A stretch of DNA of 64,000 nucleotides from Sphingobacterium sp. ML3W (GTDB lineage Bacteria > Bacteroidota > Bacteroidia > Sphingobacteriales > Sphingobacteriaceae): assembly GCF_029542085.1 (NCBI RefSeq), contig NZ_CP107036.1:4278001-4342000 (forward strand), read 5' to 3'. Shown in pieces: positions 17,532 through 26,294 of this stretch; the stretch's first letter is position 1, and each line of letters opens with the position of its first letter. A program made the position numbers and the translations under genes. The notes below the pieces were generated by a model that was not told the DNA's origin, searched no databases, and saw nothing but the letters and a program-made list of their open reading frames with translations.

Positions 17532-19382
17532 TTAGAACAGGAAGTAACGTTGTGCCATTGGAAGCTCTTTTAATGGCTCACAAGTAGCTAAAACACCATC
17601 CACTGTAACTTCATACGTTTCTGGATTGACCACGATATTAGGTGTGGCATGATTATGTACCATATCCTTTTTCATCACTGTACGACAGCCTTCTACTGGC
17701 AAACATTTACGTGATAAATTCAATTTTTGAATATTTCCATTCTCTAAAGATATTTTTGAAACGAAATTGAAACACAATTTTGACACTGCCTTACCATAGT
17801 TTCCGAACATTGGTCTGTAGATGATAGGCTGTGGTGTAGGGATAGAAGCATTTGCATCCCCCATTTTCGCACCTAGGATCATACCACCTTTGATAATCAA
17901 CTCTGGCTTCACACCAAACAACTCTGGTTTCCACAAGATCAAATCGGCATATTTACCTGTCTCAATAGATCCGATATATTTATCAATACCATGCGCTTTT
18001 GCAGGGTTGATTGTAAATTTGGACACATAACGTTTTACACGGAAGTTGTCATTATCTTTACCTTTATCCTCAGCCAAAGGACCGCGTTGTATCTTCATTT
18101 TATGTGCCGTCTGGAATGTACGCGAGATAACCTCACCCACACGCCCCATCGCCTGACTATCCGAACTCATAATAGAGAATACACCCATATCTTGAAGAAT
18201 ATCTTCCGCCGCGATCGTTTGTGGACGGATACGTGAATCTGCAAAAGCAACATCTTCTTTCACATTTTTATCCAAGTGATGGCAGACCATCAACATATCA
18301 AGATGCTCTTCTGCGGTATTCACTGTAAACGGTTTTGTCGGGTTGGTAGATGCAGGGAGAATGTTTGGATACATCGCAATTTTGATGATATCAGGTGCGT
18401 GTCCACCACCAGCTCCTTCTGTATGGAACGTGTGGATAACACGACCATCGATTGCGGCAACGGTATCTTCTAAGAAACCAGCTTCATTCAATGTATCCGT
18501 GTGTATAGCCACCTGTACGTCGTACTTATCAGCAACTTTTAAAGCTGCATCGATAGTCGCAGGCGTAGCCCCCCAGTCTTCATGGATTTTCACCCCTAAT
18601 GCACCAGCTTCAATTTGCTCTTCGATCGGCTTAGTTGTCGAAACGTTACCTTTACCGAAGAAACCAACGTTGATCGGTAAATTTTCAAACGCTTCAAACA
18701 TACGCTCGATATACCATTTACCCGACGTAACAGTTGTTGCCAGTGTACCATCTGCTGGACCAGCACCACCACCGATAAATGTAGTTACACCTGAGTATAA
18801 CGCAGTCTCGATCTGTTGTGGTGATATAAAGTGAATGTGTGTATCAATACCGCCAGCAGTAAGGATGTAACCAGCGCCACCATGCACTTCTGTAGAAGCT
18901 CCGATAATCATACCTTCGGTTACACCATCCTGCACGTCAGGATTACCCGCTTTTCCGATTCCAACAATTTTACCATCTTTGATACCGATATCAGCCTTCA
19001 CAATACCCCAATGGTCAATAATGATCACATTGGTAATACAGAAGTCTAAAACACCTTCATCACGCAGGGCACGGGCAGATTGTCCCATACCATCACGGAT
19101 CGTCTTTCCACCACCGAATTTATTTTCTTCGCCATATACGTTGAAATCTTTTTCAATTTCTATAAACAACTCCGTATCAGCCAAACGCACCTTATCACCC
19201 GTTGTCGGGCCAAAAAGAGCAGCATATTTTTCTCTAGGGATATAAAGCTCCCCATCAATATATTTAACAGATGATTTGTCTAAACCTAGTTTATCTAAAC
19301 CAAGCGCATGTAGACCAACGGTAGATCCCAATGTCGTGAGTCCTACAACCTTAATCCATTCGCGTCTATTCCATCCTCCCAT
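17532..19382 (-). CDS. ureC: Urease subunit alpha with an N-terminal twin-arginine-like extension
   Basis: Catalytic subunit that hydrolyses urea to ammonia and carbamate. All catalytic residues are present at a constant offset of 48 from Klebsiella numbering: His182 and His184, carbamylated Lys265, His267, His294, His320, flap residues Cys367/His368, and Asp408. The offset comes from an extra N-terminus. Residues 5-11 read NRREWIK, followed by a mildly hydrophobic stretch to about 28, which resembles a Tat signal peptide; no good AxA cleavage site is seen. The family segment FGPTTGDKVRLADTEL starts at 57. The alternative is a start further in, but no ATG lies between residue 1 and the core, so translation from base 19382 is favoured. 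ureB ends 6 bp upstream. Confidence 0.95.
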   Translation of the reverse strand: MGGWNRREWIKVVGLTTLGSTVGLHALGLDKLGLDKSSVKYIDGELYIPREKYAALFGPTTGDKVRLADTELFIEIEKDFNVYGEENKFGGGKTIRDGMGQSARALRDEGVLDFCITNVIIIDHWGIVKADIGIKDGKIVGIGKAGNPDVQDGVTEGMIIGASTEVHGGAGYILTAGGIDTHIHFISPQQIETALYSGVTTFIGGGAGPADGTLATTVTSGKWYIERMFEAFENLPINVGFFGKGNVSTTKPIEEQIEAGALGVKIHEDWGATPATIDAALKVADKYDVQVAIHTDTLNEAGFLEDTVAAIDGRVIHTFHTEGAGGGHAPDIIKIAMYPNILPASTNPTKPFTVNTAEEHLDMLMVCHHLDKNVKEDVAFADSRIRPQTIAAEDILQDMGVFSIMSSDSQAMGRVGEVISRTFQTAHKMKIQRGPLAEDKGKDNDNFRVKRYVSKFTINPAKAHGIDKYIGSIETGKYADLILWKPELFGVKPELIIKGGMILGAKMGDANASIPTPQPIIYRPMFGNYGKAVSKLCFNFVSKISLENGNIQKLNLSRKCLPVEGCRTVMKKDMVHNHATPNIVVNPETYEVTVDGVLATCEPLKELPMAQRYFLF

Positions 19383-19388
19383 TCTATA

Positions 19389-19760
19389 TTATTTAGATTG
19401 TCTGAATTTTAATTTTTTCATTTTCTCAACAGCTTTCGATTTGACATTTTGGTCAGTATACTTACCATTTGTCAATCCATTGAAACCGTGAATTTCTTTG
19501 CTTCCTCCAAATTCAACCAGCACAACAGACTTCTGTTCACCTGGTTCAAACCGTACCGCCGTACTTGCAGGAATATTCAAGCGCATACCAAATGCTTTTT
19601 CGCGGTCAAACGAAAGCAATTTGTTCGCTTCAAAAAAATGATAGTGCGAACCCACCTGAATTGGTCTATCGCCTTCATTTTTTACCACAACGCTAGTGGT
19701 TCTACGTCCCACGTTAGCCTTGATTTCTTCTTTTTTTAAAATGTATTCTCCTGGAATCAT
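19389..19760 (-). CDS. ureB: Urease subunit beta
   Basis: Small structural subunit. The start MIPGEYILKKEEI and the segments VGSHYHFFEAN and GMRLNIPASTAVRFEPGE are diagnostic. At 123 aa it has a basic C-terminal tail of about 20 residues beyond the typical end. It has no signal peptide. It lies between ureA (14 bp) and ureC (6 bp). Confidence 0.97.
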   Translation of the reverse strand: MIPGEYILKKEEIKANVGRRTTSVVVKNEGDRPIQVGSHYHFFEANKLLSFDREKAFGMRLNIPASTAVRFEPGEQKSVVLVEFGGSKEIHGFNGLTNGKYTDQNVKSKAVEKMKKLKFRQSK

Positions 19761-19774
19761 AGTATTAAGATTTA

Positions 19775-20077
19775 TTAACGAATAGGATCATGAACTGTTA
19801 CCAACTTGGTACCGTCCGGAAAAGTAACCTCAATCTGTACATCATGGATCATCTCAGGGACACCTTCCATCACCTGGCTTCTTTTCAATAAGGTCGTACC
19901 ATAAGACATTAAGTCCGCAACAGACCGACCATCTCTTGCTTCCTCCATAATCTGAGCACTGATATAGGCAATACATTCAGGGTAATTTAGTTTCACCCCG
20001 CGCTTTAGTCGCTTTGCTGCCAGTTCTCCTGCCAAATGCAATAGCAGCTTTTCTGTTTCTCTTGGTGTTAAACGCAT
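19775..20077 (-). CDS. ureA: Urease subunit gamma
   Basis: Smallest structural subunit, 100 aa as expected. The start MRLTPRETEKLLLHLAGELA and the motifs LNYPECIAYIS and VPEMIHDVQIEVTFPDGTKLVTVHDPI are unmistakable. It has no signal peptide. It begins 36 bp after the porin stop. Confidence 0.98.
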   Translation of the reverse strand: MRLTPRETEKLLLHLAGELAAKRLKRGVKLNYPECIAYISAQIMEEARDGRSVADLMSYGTTLLKRSQVMEGVPEMIHDVQIEVTFPDGTKLVTVHDPIR

Positions 20078-20113
20078 AAAAAATAATTATTTGTTATTTT
20101 GTTAAAGGAATTA

Positions 20114-21322
20114 TTACAAGACCGGAATTGTAAAATATGCTCCAAAGGCAACACGGTTATATTGACTCTTACCCATATCCATATGTCCTTTGTAGTTTAC
20201 TGTATTACCTACATAACCAAGGTAAAATCGCAGATCCTGATTATGAAAAGGTTTATGTTGTAGGGTCGCAAAGTAGGTCCAGTTTTGACGGAAATTTTTG
20301 CCAACCTGATCGTCATCTCTTGATCCGGCAGTCTCATAACCACCTTTCAGCGCTACCTCCCATTTTTCACTTAAAAACTGATCATACCGTACAATTGCTG
20401 AAGCGTAATTGACATCCTTTGCCAAGATGCGTCCTGTCCCCGTGCGGCCATAAAAGTCATTGATTGCTGATGATGCAATCAAGGCATGATCAACACCCAG
20501 GTAAGAATATTGCAGGTCTAAATAGACCATTTGCTTCGGCGTTTTAAACTTGTTTGCCAAAGAGATGGAATGATTGGTATGTCCCTTCGCAAACTGAGAG
20601 ATATTATAGGACCATTTCGTATTGATTTTTTTATCCATAAAGGCTCCTACCCAAGTAAAGTAAGCTCCCATTGGCACATCAGATCGCTCCAAATCACCTA
20701 CAGCAAAACCACTCTTGGTATGCACATCCATAAAACTATCGTTTGTAGTATTATAAACTTGTGCATGTAAGGAATGATTAGGATTGACTTCATAGGACAA
20801 TGTTCCCCCTACCACAAATAAATTCAAAATACGATCAACATAATCCGTGAATTTATATTCGTAAATAGGGTTATTTTCAAACTCATAGCTACCCACTATA
20901 GCGCTCTGCTTACCCGCTGTAACGGACCATTTCAGATCCTTTCCAAACTTGTATTTGATATAGGCCATATCCAATGCCCTTGATCCATTGTCCTGACTGG
21001 TCGGTGCAAATGATCTATTCAGGCGAAAACGTACTTTATAAGAAAGTTGCTCGTTGTAATCGCCGCTCATCAAGATACGTGCATCGTCCAGATTTGCTTT
21101 TGCCTGGCCGGAGCCATCGCTATTATCAGTCTGCAGACCTGCACGCAGCAAAACATCCAGTTGAAATGATTTCGCCCTGGTTGGTTCTTTTGACAATAAA
21201 CTACCTCTGGATAATAAGCTATTTCTTTCTGCTGGAATGGAATCTGTTGGAGTCTGTTCCTGCGCCTGTAATGTCGCAATGCCCAAACCCAAAGTTGTAA
21301 TAAGTGAAAGTGTTTTTTTCAT
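20114..21322 (-). CDS. OprO/OprP-type outer-membrane porin at the head of the urease operon
   Basis: A 402-residue beta-barrel protein. A Sec signal peptide ends at TLQAQ (about residue 21). The mature region has the alternating amphipathic pattern and aromatic girdles of a 16- to 18-strand porin, with segments typical of the phosphate-selective porin O/P family (ARILMSGDYNEQLSYKVRFRLN, VTAGKQSAIVGSYEFENN) and an aromatic-rich FGAYFTIPVL C-terminus. It lies only 36 bp before ureA, so it is likely cotranscribed with urease; urea, ammonium or nickel passage is an inference. Its leader contains an inverted repeat found again before the esterase gene at 52345-53196. Confidence 0.85.
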   Translation of the reverse strand: MKKTLSLITTLGLGIATLQAQEQTPTDSIPAERNSLLSRGSLLSKEPTRAKSFQLDVLLRAGLQTDNSDGSGQAKANLDDARILMSGDYNEQLSYKVRFRLNRSFAPTSQDNGSRALDMAYIKYKFGKDLKWSVTAGKQSAIVGSYEFENNPIYEYKFTDYVDRILNLFVVGGTLSYEVNPNHSLHAQVYNTTNDSFMDVHTKSGFAVGDLERSDVPMGAYFTWVGAFMDKKINTKWSYNISQFAKGHTNHSISLANKFKTPKQMVYLDLQYSYLGVDHALIASSAINDFYGRTGTGRILAKDVNYASAIVRYDQFLSEKWEVALKGGYETAGSRDDDQVGKNFRQNWTYFATLQHKPFHNQDLRFYLGYVGNTVNYKGHMDMGKSQYNRVAFGAYFTIPVL

Positions 21323-21345
21323 CCGTTTTAAATCGCTTTTTATTC

Positions 21346-21403
21346 GTGATGAAGCTATCAGATTTATTCAGACATATGCTTGAATAAATCATGATGGTTT
21401 CAT
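21346..21403. repeat. Inverted-repeat leader element, copy A (before the porin)
   Basis: Arms at 21346-21370 and 21381-21403 pair over about 22 bp with one bulged base and a 10-nt loop. Two positions pair as G-U only in the plus-strand RNA; in the minus-strand RNA they are A-C mismatches. The left arm ends 24 bp before the porin ATG. Both arms recur without change upstream of the esterase gene (copy B). Confidence 0.75.
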
Positions 21404-21476
21404 ATGATATACCTATCTCTGGCACAAGTATATCACAGCAAATTAAAAATGGAATAAGGATGAGATTAAAATGAGA

Positions 21477-22859
21477 TTAGAAAGCGATTTTAGGCAGCGT
21501 GACAACAACTTGGGTGCCTTGGCCTTCTGCAGAATAAAGGCTGAGTTCCGCAGCATGAAGATCAAAGATATTCTTAGCTAAAACAAGCCCAAGGCCATTT
21601 CCATAGATATCCCCTACGTTGGAAGCACGATAAAACGAAGTAAAAATATGGGGCTGATCTTTCTGCGGAATTCCGATCCCTTTATCAAATACTTTAATTG
21701 TAATATTTCGGTCATCACAACTAATAGCGACCTGTACCTGCTCACCATTACCATATTTATACGCATTGGAGATAATATTGCTAAATGCAATATAGAATAG
21801 ATCGGGATTAGCAAACACGGTCAACTCATCGCTATCCTCAGGGATTTGAGTAAGATCAAAAGACAACCTAAAATCCTTATAGATGCTTCGTTCAGCTTTA
21901 TAAATTTCATAGAGCAATTCGTCGATGCGAATGAGCACTTTATTATCTACCTCCCCTTTAAAGCCCATACGCGATAATTGAAGGAGATTATTGATAATGA
22001 GTTCCATCTTATCCGCATACTTCGCAATCGTTTCCAATGAATAGTAGGCTTCGTGTTCTTTGGGGATGAAATTGCGTGCAAGTTCCGCTTCACCACCAAT
22101 AATGGTCAAGGGTGTTTTTAATGAATGAGATGCATTACCGATAAAGCTCTGCTGGGACTGTACCGAAATATCCAAACGGCTGAGCATAGAGTTGAGGTTG
22201 GCAATCAATACGCCCAGTTCATCTTTGGCATTGCTGAATTTACTGGATAGTCTATAGTCCAGATTAGCAATATCCACTTTCCCTAAATCGCTATTGATAT
22301 CTTTTATAGGCTTGAGCAGCCGGTCAGCAAAATAAAATGACATGAGGATAATCAATAGAATTGCTAAGAGCCCACCTGTAATTAAGGTACGGTCTAATTG
22401 ACGTTGTTCATCATGCCCATACTCATCAACTCCTTCCGACACCACAATAAGATTATCGTGATGGAGTTGATCTTGAAAAAATACTGCTACAAATGCGGTT
22501 TGGTTATGCATGTACCTTCCCTTGCCGTACTGCATCACATCTTTGTAGAAACTCATCGGCATAGGCAAATTGGGCTTAAACCGAATACTGTCACTGCCTT
22601 TTACCACACGGAGCAAATGATCTGTTCCTTCAGATAACTGCTTTAGGTATTTACGTTTTACTTGAATATAGAGTTCCTTATTTTCTTCCTTCTGGTTGAC
22701 AATATGATCACCGACAATGACAGCATTTTCTTCTAACCGATGAAAAAACTTGGTCTGCAGGCTATCGTAGGTAAAATAAGAGACGTACAAGGCAAAGACA
22801 ACAAGCAGAAGCGTGCTGATGATAGAAAATAAGAGTACGATCTTGGTTCTAATTTTCAT
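21477..22859 (-). CDS. Two-component sensor histidine kinase (HAMP, HisKA, HATPase)
   Basis: Membrane sensor of the CusS/QseC type. One membrane helix lies near residues 5-28 and a second near 150-175, enclosing a periplasmic domain of about 120 residues. A HAMP segment follows (LLKPIKDIN), then the H-box SHSLKTPLT, N-box NIISNAYKYGNG and G-box DKGIGIP. The start at MKIRTK (base 22859) overlaps the response regulator by 11 bp, giving 460 aa. The signal is unknown. The pair lies directly upstream of the porin-urease operon on the same strand. Confidence 0.93.
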   Translation of the reverse strand: MKIRTKIVLLFSIISTLLLVVFALYVSYFTYDSLQTKFFHRLEENAVIVGDHIVNQKEENKELYIQVKRKYLKQLSEGTDHLLRVVKGSDSIRFKPNLPMPMSFYKDVMQYGKGRYMHNQTAFVAVFFQDQLHHDNLIVVSEGVDEYGHDEQRQLDRTLITGGLLAILLIILMSFYFADRLLKPIKDINSDLGKVDIANLDYRLSSKFSNAKDELGVLIANLNSMLSRLDISVQSQQSFIGNASHSLKTPLTIIGGEAELARNFIPKEHEAYYSLETIAKYADKMELIINNLLQLSRMGFKGEVDNKVLIRIDELLYEIYKAERSIYKDFRLSFDLTQIPEDSDELTVFANPDLFYIAFSNIISNAYKYGNGEQVQVAISCDDRNITIKVFDKGIGIPQKDQPHIFTSFYRASNVGDIYGNGLGLVLAKNIFDLHAAELSLYSAEGQGTQVVVTLPKIAF

Positions 22860-23529
22860 GACGGATGACATAGCCCATACCAATAACTGTATGGATCAGT
22901 TTACGGGTAAATTGCTTGTCAATTTTTTTACGCAAATAGTTGACATAGACATCCACGACATTGGTACTTAGATCGACATCCATGCCCCATACTTCCTCTA
23001 GGATGTCTATTCGTGTCAATACCTTATTACGATTGAGCATCAAGAATTCCAATAAGCGGAATTCGGTGGCCGTAAGTATGATTGGAAATTCCCCGCGTTG
23101 AACAGATTTGCTATCTCGATCCAGTTGCAGGTCATCAAATGTCAAGACGTTCTTTTGTTCGGTCACTGTTTTGGACTTGCGGCTATAGCGATTTATACGA
23201 GCCTTTAGCTCCTCTAAGCGAAACGGTTTGGTCAAGTAGTCATCCGCATCACGTTCAAAAGCCTCCACAATATCTTCGGTTTGGTTCAGTGCAGTGAGGA
23301 TAATAATCGGGACTTCATTATTGGACATACGGATGTTTTTACATACATCAAGACCATTCATCCCCGGCAGCATCACATCCAGCAAAATGAGATCATAATG
23401 ATTTAATCCGGCCATTTTCAAACCAGTATAGCCATCCATTGCAATGCTAATGTTATAGCCTTCTTCCTTTAGCCCTCTTTCTATTAAGGATATGACCGAC
23501 GGTTCGTCTTCTATAAGCAGTAGTTCCAC
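22849..23529 (-). CDS. OmpR/PhoB-family response regulator
   Basis: A 226-residue DNA-binding partner of the overlapping histidine kinase. The receiver has the phospho-acceptor aspartate in LILLDVMLPGMNG and the conserved lysine in YLTKPFRLEEL. The winged-helix effector (about residues 130-222) ends NVVDVYVNYLRKKID and GMGYVIRHEN. Regulation of the downstream porin and urease genes is plausible from position but not shown. Confidence 0.95.
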   Translation of the reverse strand: MELLLIEDEPSVISLIERGLKEEGYNISIAMDGYTGLKMAGLNHYDLILLDVMLPGMNGLDVCKNIRMSNNEVPIIILTALNQTEDIVEAFERDADDYLTKPFRLEELKARINRYSRKSKTVTEQKNVLTFDDLQLDRDSKSVQRGEFPIILTATEFRLLEFLMLNRNKVLTRIDILEEVWGMDVDLSTNVVDVYVNYLRKKIDKQFTRKLIHTVIGMGYVIRHEN

Positions 23530-23569
23530 AGATATTGTTTTAAAAAGTAAACTTAAGGTTTGTAAAATA

Positions 23570-23577
23570 CAAAAATA
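23570..23577 (-). promoter_or_regulatory. Candidate -7 element of the response regulator/kinase operon
   Basis: Minus strand TATTTTTG, 40 bp upstream of the response-regulator ATG, predicting a leader of about 34 nt. No clear -33 box. Confidence 0.35.
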
Positions 23578-23823
23578 TCGCCGCTCGTCTTACCTAAGCT
23601 ACTGAATGCCATTAAATTCACAAATTCTTGACTTTTATATGATATTTTTGTGATGATAAAAACACACTTATTATTTTTCTGCCTAATAGCATCACCTAAT
23701 TTTACAATATGGCATTTGAATACAATAATATCAAAATTTCTGCATGATTTTTCCCAATCGGCAAAAGATTATTTCACAAACCAGCCAATTTTCAATACTT
23801 TCGTATTCTAATTTGTATATCCA

Positions 23824-25221
23824 ATGAAACATTTTTTCCTTTGCATAGCCTTTTTCACATTAGTTTTTGTTAAAACCAGTTCAGCTCAACAGAAGGTCTT
23901 TAAAATAACCTATCAGTTTGCAGACCCCGAAACAGGCACAGATACATCAGCTTCGGAATTTATCAAAATTTTGGCCGGAAACGGAGAGGCATTGATGCAT
24001 GCCTATATTTGTAAGGACCAAATGCGTGTAGAAAGTTTGCTGTTTGGAAAATCCATACAGATCAGCAATATCAAAGACGAGACTTCTTATCTGATCGACG
24101 AAAATAGCAAAACATATACTTCAACGGATCTTGCTTCCGGTAAGCTTATTGAAACATCAGCAGATGGAGATTACGCTTACTCAAGTGATTTTGAAATGAG
24201 CTTAATTCCGAATGAAAAGAAAGTTATTGCAGGTCTATCTTGCAAAAAGGCAACATTTAATCTAGCAGGCAGTAAGGATAAACAGACTGAAATCACAGTC
24301 TGGTATGCAGAGCAATTGCCTAAATTATATTGGGGAACCTACGATTATCTAGAAAAAGTACCTGGAGCAGCGCTATCTATCGGCGCCGAAGGTTTAGGAA
24401 TCCAAGCTACTAAAGTTGAAGAAGTCCCTTACGAAACGGCATTATTCGAAATTCCAGAAGGTTACGAAGAAGGAGAAGCAGAAGAAACTACGACTGACTC
24501 TGCTCTAAATGACCATTTATCTTGGTATCAAGATCCCAATACTGAATTTTTTGGAGTACAGGATAGCTTAGGCAATAAACTCACGTCAGCAAAATATGCT
24601 TCCATCTACGCGTACGTAGGTGATTATGCAATCGTCACCGATACAGTTCAAATGTTTGGCTTGATCGACTTACAGGGAAAAGAAGTTATCCCTTGTCAGT
24701 ACGAATCGTTAAGTTTAGATACGGAAGGTGCGCCATTAGTATTTATGAAAGATCAGAAGTATGGCCTGTTGGATAACAGCGGCAAATTATTGCTCGCTGC
24801 AAAATATGATTTCATCTCCGTCCCAAGTTTAAGTTATGCCTTATATAACGAAGGAGACTTTACTGGTGTACTCGATCTAAAAGGGAACGTATTGATTCCT
24901 GCGAAATACGAAACTATTGCGGAGTATCGCGACAATCTAGCACTGATTATCGAAAATCTAACCTATCAGTTAGTTGACAAATCCGGCAAAAAATTGTTAC
25001 CTACAGGTCAGGAATATTTATCTTTTGCTGGCGAGAAATTACTATTGGTTTTTAAAGACAACAAGTATGGATATATCGACTACAGTGGCAAAGTAGTCAT
25101 TCCTTTTAAATTCCAAAATGCACAACCCTATGAAAATGGATTAGCCTTGGTCAGCGAGGACCTCGAGAATTTTTACTATATTAATGCAAAAGGAAAGTTT
25201 ATAAAAAAGTATGAAGAGTAA
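23824..25221 (+). CDS. Exported protein with DUF4412-like N-terminus and WG repeats
   Basis: A 465-residue exported protein. The signal peptide ends at SSAQQ (about residue 21). Residues 22-215 resemble the GLPGLI/DUF4412 type of Bacteroidota periplasmic domains (inactive-looking; segments RVESLLFGKSIQISNIKDE and ITVWYAEQLPKLYWG). Residues 235-460 hold about five WG-like repeats of the form GLID/GLLD-x-x-GKxxIPxxYxxI. Ligand and role are unknown. It overlaps the next gene by 11 bp. Confidence 0.85.
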   Translation: MKHFFLCIAFFTLVFVKTSSAQQKVFKITYQFADPETGTDTSASEFIKILAGNGEALMHAYICKDQMRVESLLFGKSIQISNIKDETSYLIDENSKTYTSTDLASGKLIETSADGDYAYSSDFEMSLIPNEKKVIAGLSCKKATFNLAGSKDKQTEITVWYAEQLPKLYWGTYDYLEKVPGAALSIGAEGLGIQATKVEEVPYETALFEIPEGYEEGEAEETTTDSALNDHLSWYQDPNTEFFGVQDSLGNKLTSAKYASIYAYVGDYAIVTDTVQMFGLIDLQGKEVIPCQYESLSLDTEGAPLVFMKDQKYGLLDNSGKLLLAAKYDFISVPSLSYALYNEGDFTGVLDLKGNVLIPAKYETIAEYRDNLALIIENLTYQLVDKSGKKLLPTGQEYLSFAGEKLLLVFKDNKYGYIDYSGKVVIPFKFQNAQPYENGLALVSEDLENFYYINAKGKFIKKYEE

Positions 25222-25651
25222 TCCACAAACATTCTATCTTTCAACATTGCATCGCGGGAAATACATGTTTATTCTATTGACCTCGATTCTATTGATAGGG
25301 ATAGGGATGTCGAAAGTTCCGATTCAAGAAATTTATAAAATAATCATCGCTCTTTTGATGGTTCCCCTTGCACTGTATTTTGCCATCAAGTGTTCTACTC
25401 TGGACTCCACATGGCGGTTGGATGCAGATACACTCACCGTCAGCAATTCAAAAAAAACAGTTGAATTCCCATTGAGCAACATTTCACATATTCGAAATCT
25501 CAGACGCTCCGGCGGCAATTTGATTATCATAAACCAAAACAAAGGTTCCGCTTTTCGTACCTGGCGTAATAAGTTATTTCAGAAAGAGGATGATCTACCC
25601 TTATTGACCCAAGCAATCAAAGAGGCTAATATTGAGTATTACGATATGTAA
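25211..25651 (+). CDS. Small membrane protein with PH-like domain
   Basis: A 146-residue protein with two predicted membrane helices (about residues 18-34 and 40-58) followed by a soluble beta-rich region (WRLDADTLTVSNSKKTVEFPLSNISHIRN) that resembles bacterial PH domains. Start and stop overlap with the upstream WG-repeat gene suggest coupled translation. The function is not recognised. Confidence 0.75.
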   Translation: MKSNPQTFYLSTLHRGKYMFILLTSILLIGIGMSKVPIQEIYKIIIALLMVPLALYFAIKCSTLDSTWRLDADTLTVSNSKKTVEFPLSNISHIRNLRRSGGNLIIINQNKGSAFRTWRNKLFQKEDDLPLLTQAIKEANIEYYDM

Positions 25652-25664
25652 TAGCATACATTCC

Positions 25665-25684
25665 ACGGTAACATTTGTTACCGT
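25665..25684. promoter_or_regulatory. Perfect palindrome: candidate Crp/Fnr operator or terminator
   Basis: Eight-base arms ACGGTAAC and GTTACCGT around a 4-base centre. The GTAAC-N4-GTTAC core has the same half-site spacing as Fnr/Crp sites. It is centred about 43 bp upstream of the transcription start predicted from the -7 element at 25704. It is also followed by six T, so it could instead terminate the upstream gene. Confidence 0.55.
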
Positions 25685-25703
25685 TTTTTGTAATAGCGGT
25701 ATG

Positions 25704-25711
25704 TACCTTTG
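25704..25711 (+). promoter_or_regulatory. -7 element of the sulfur operon
   Basis: TACCTTTG matches the Bacteroidota -7 consensus exactly and predicts a 16-nt leader. TTTG words upstream are 13 and 26 bp away, not the usual 17-21, so the promoter may need an activator. Confidence 0.55.
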
Positions 25712-25733
25712 TCATATAACTTAAGAACAAGCT

Positions 25734-26294
25734 ATGTTATTGGAATACATCAAACAACCATGGCCTTGGTATATTTCAGGGCCTTTAATTGCATTAGTCA
25801 TGTACTTATTGCTAAAACAAGGAAAAGATTTCGGCATGTCGAATAATCTGCGGACGATGTGTACGGTATTAGGTGCCGGTAAATCATCCTCTTTTTTTCG
25901 CTTCGACTGGAAGACGCAATCCTGGAACCTTCTTGTGGTACTCGGGACCGCCATTGGAGGATTCATTGCCCATTACTTTTTAAGTGACAGCTCCGCTGCG
26001 CAAATCAATGCAAAAAGTGTCGCCGATTTAAAGGAACTGGGAATAATAGATCATCTACAGGGCTATCTTCCCGAATCTATCTTTATTTTTAATGGCTCTT
26101 TATTTCAGTTTCTAATTCTAAGCATTGGCGGACTATTGATTGGTTTCGGGACAAGATATGCCGGAGGCTGCTCCTCAGGACACGCCATCTCAGGACTCAG
26201 CAATTTCCAGCTCCCCTCATTAATTGCTGTCATTGGCTTTTTTATAGGTGGCATCATCATGGTTCACTTCTTATTTCCTTTAATCTTCGCATAA
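25734..26294 (+). CDS. YeeE/YedE-family sulfur-compound transporter, first half
   Basis: A 186-residue inner-membrane protein with about four helices. The conserved cysteine motif GTRYAGGCSSGHAISGL (near residue 145) is the hallmark of YeeE/YedE (TsuA-like) thiosulfate/persulfide channels. Such transporters occur either as one long chain or, as here, as two short halves. The next gene follows with no gap. Substrate (thiosulfate or other sulfur species) is inferred. Confidence 0.88.
   Translation: MLLEYIKQPWPWYISGPLIALVMYLLLKQGKDFGMSNNLRTMCTVLGAGKSSSFFRFDWKTQSWNLLVVLGTAIGGFIAHYFLSDSSAAQINAKSVADLKELGIIDHLQGYLPESIFIFNGSLFQFLILSIGGLLIGFGTRYAGGCSSGHAISGLSNFQLPSLIAVIGFFIGGIIMVHFLFPLIFA

Noticed and set aside
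17191..19300. Many long frames on the strand opposite the urease genes
   Set aside because: They are shadows of strongly conserved ure genes in other frames; none resembles a protein.
21405..21440. A sigma-54 (-24/-12) promoter suggested by TGGCAC near base 21420
   Set aside because: The second half (TTGC at the right spacing) is missing and the orientation does not lead to any gene.
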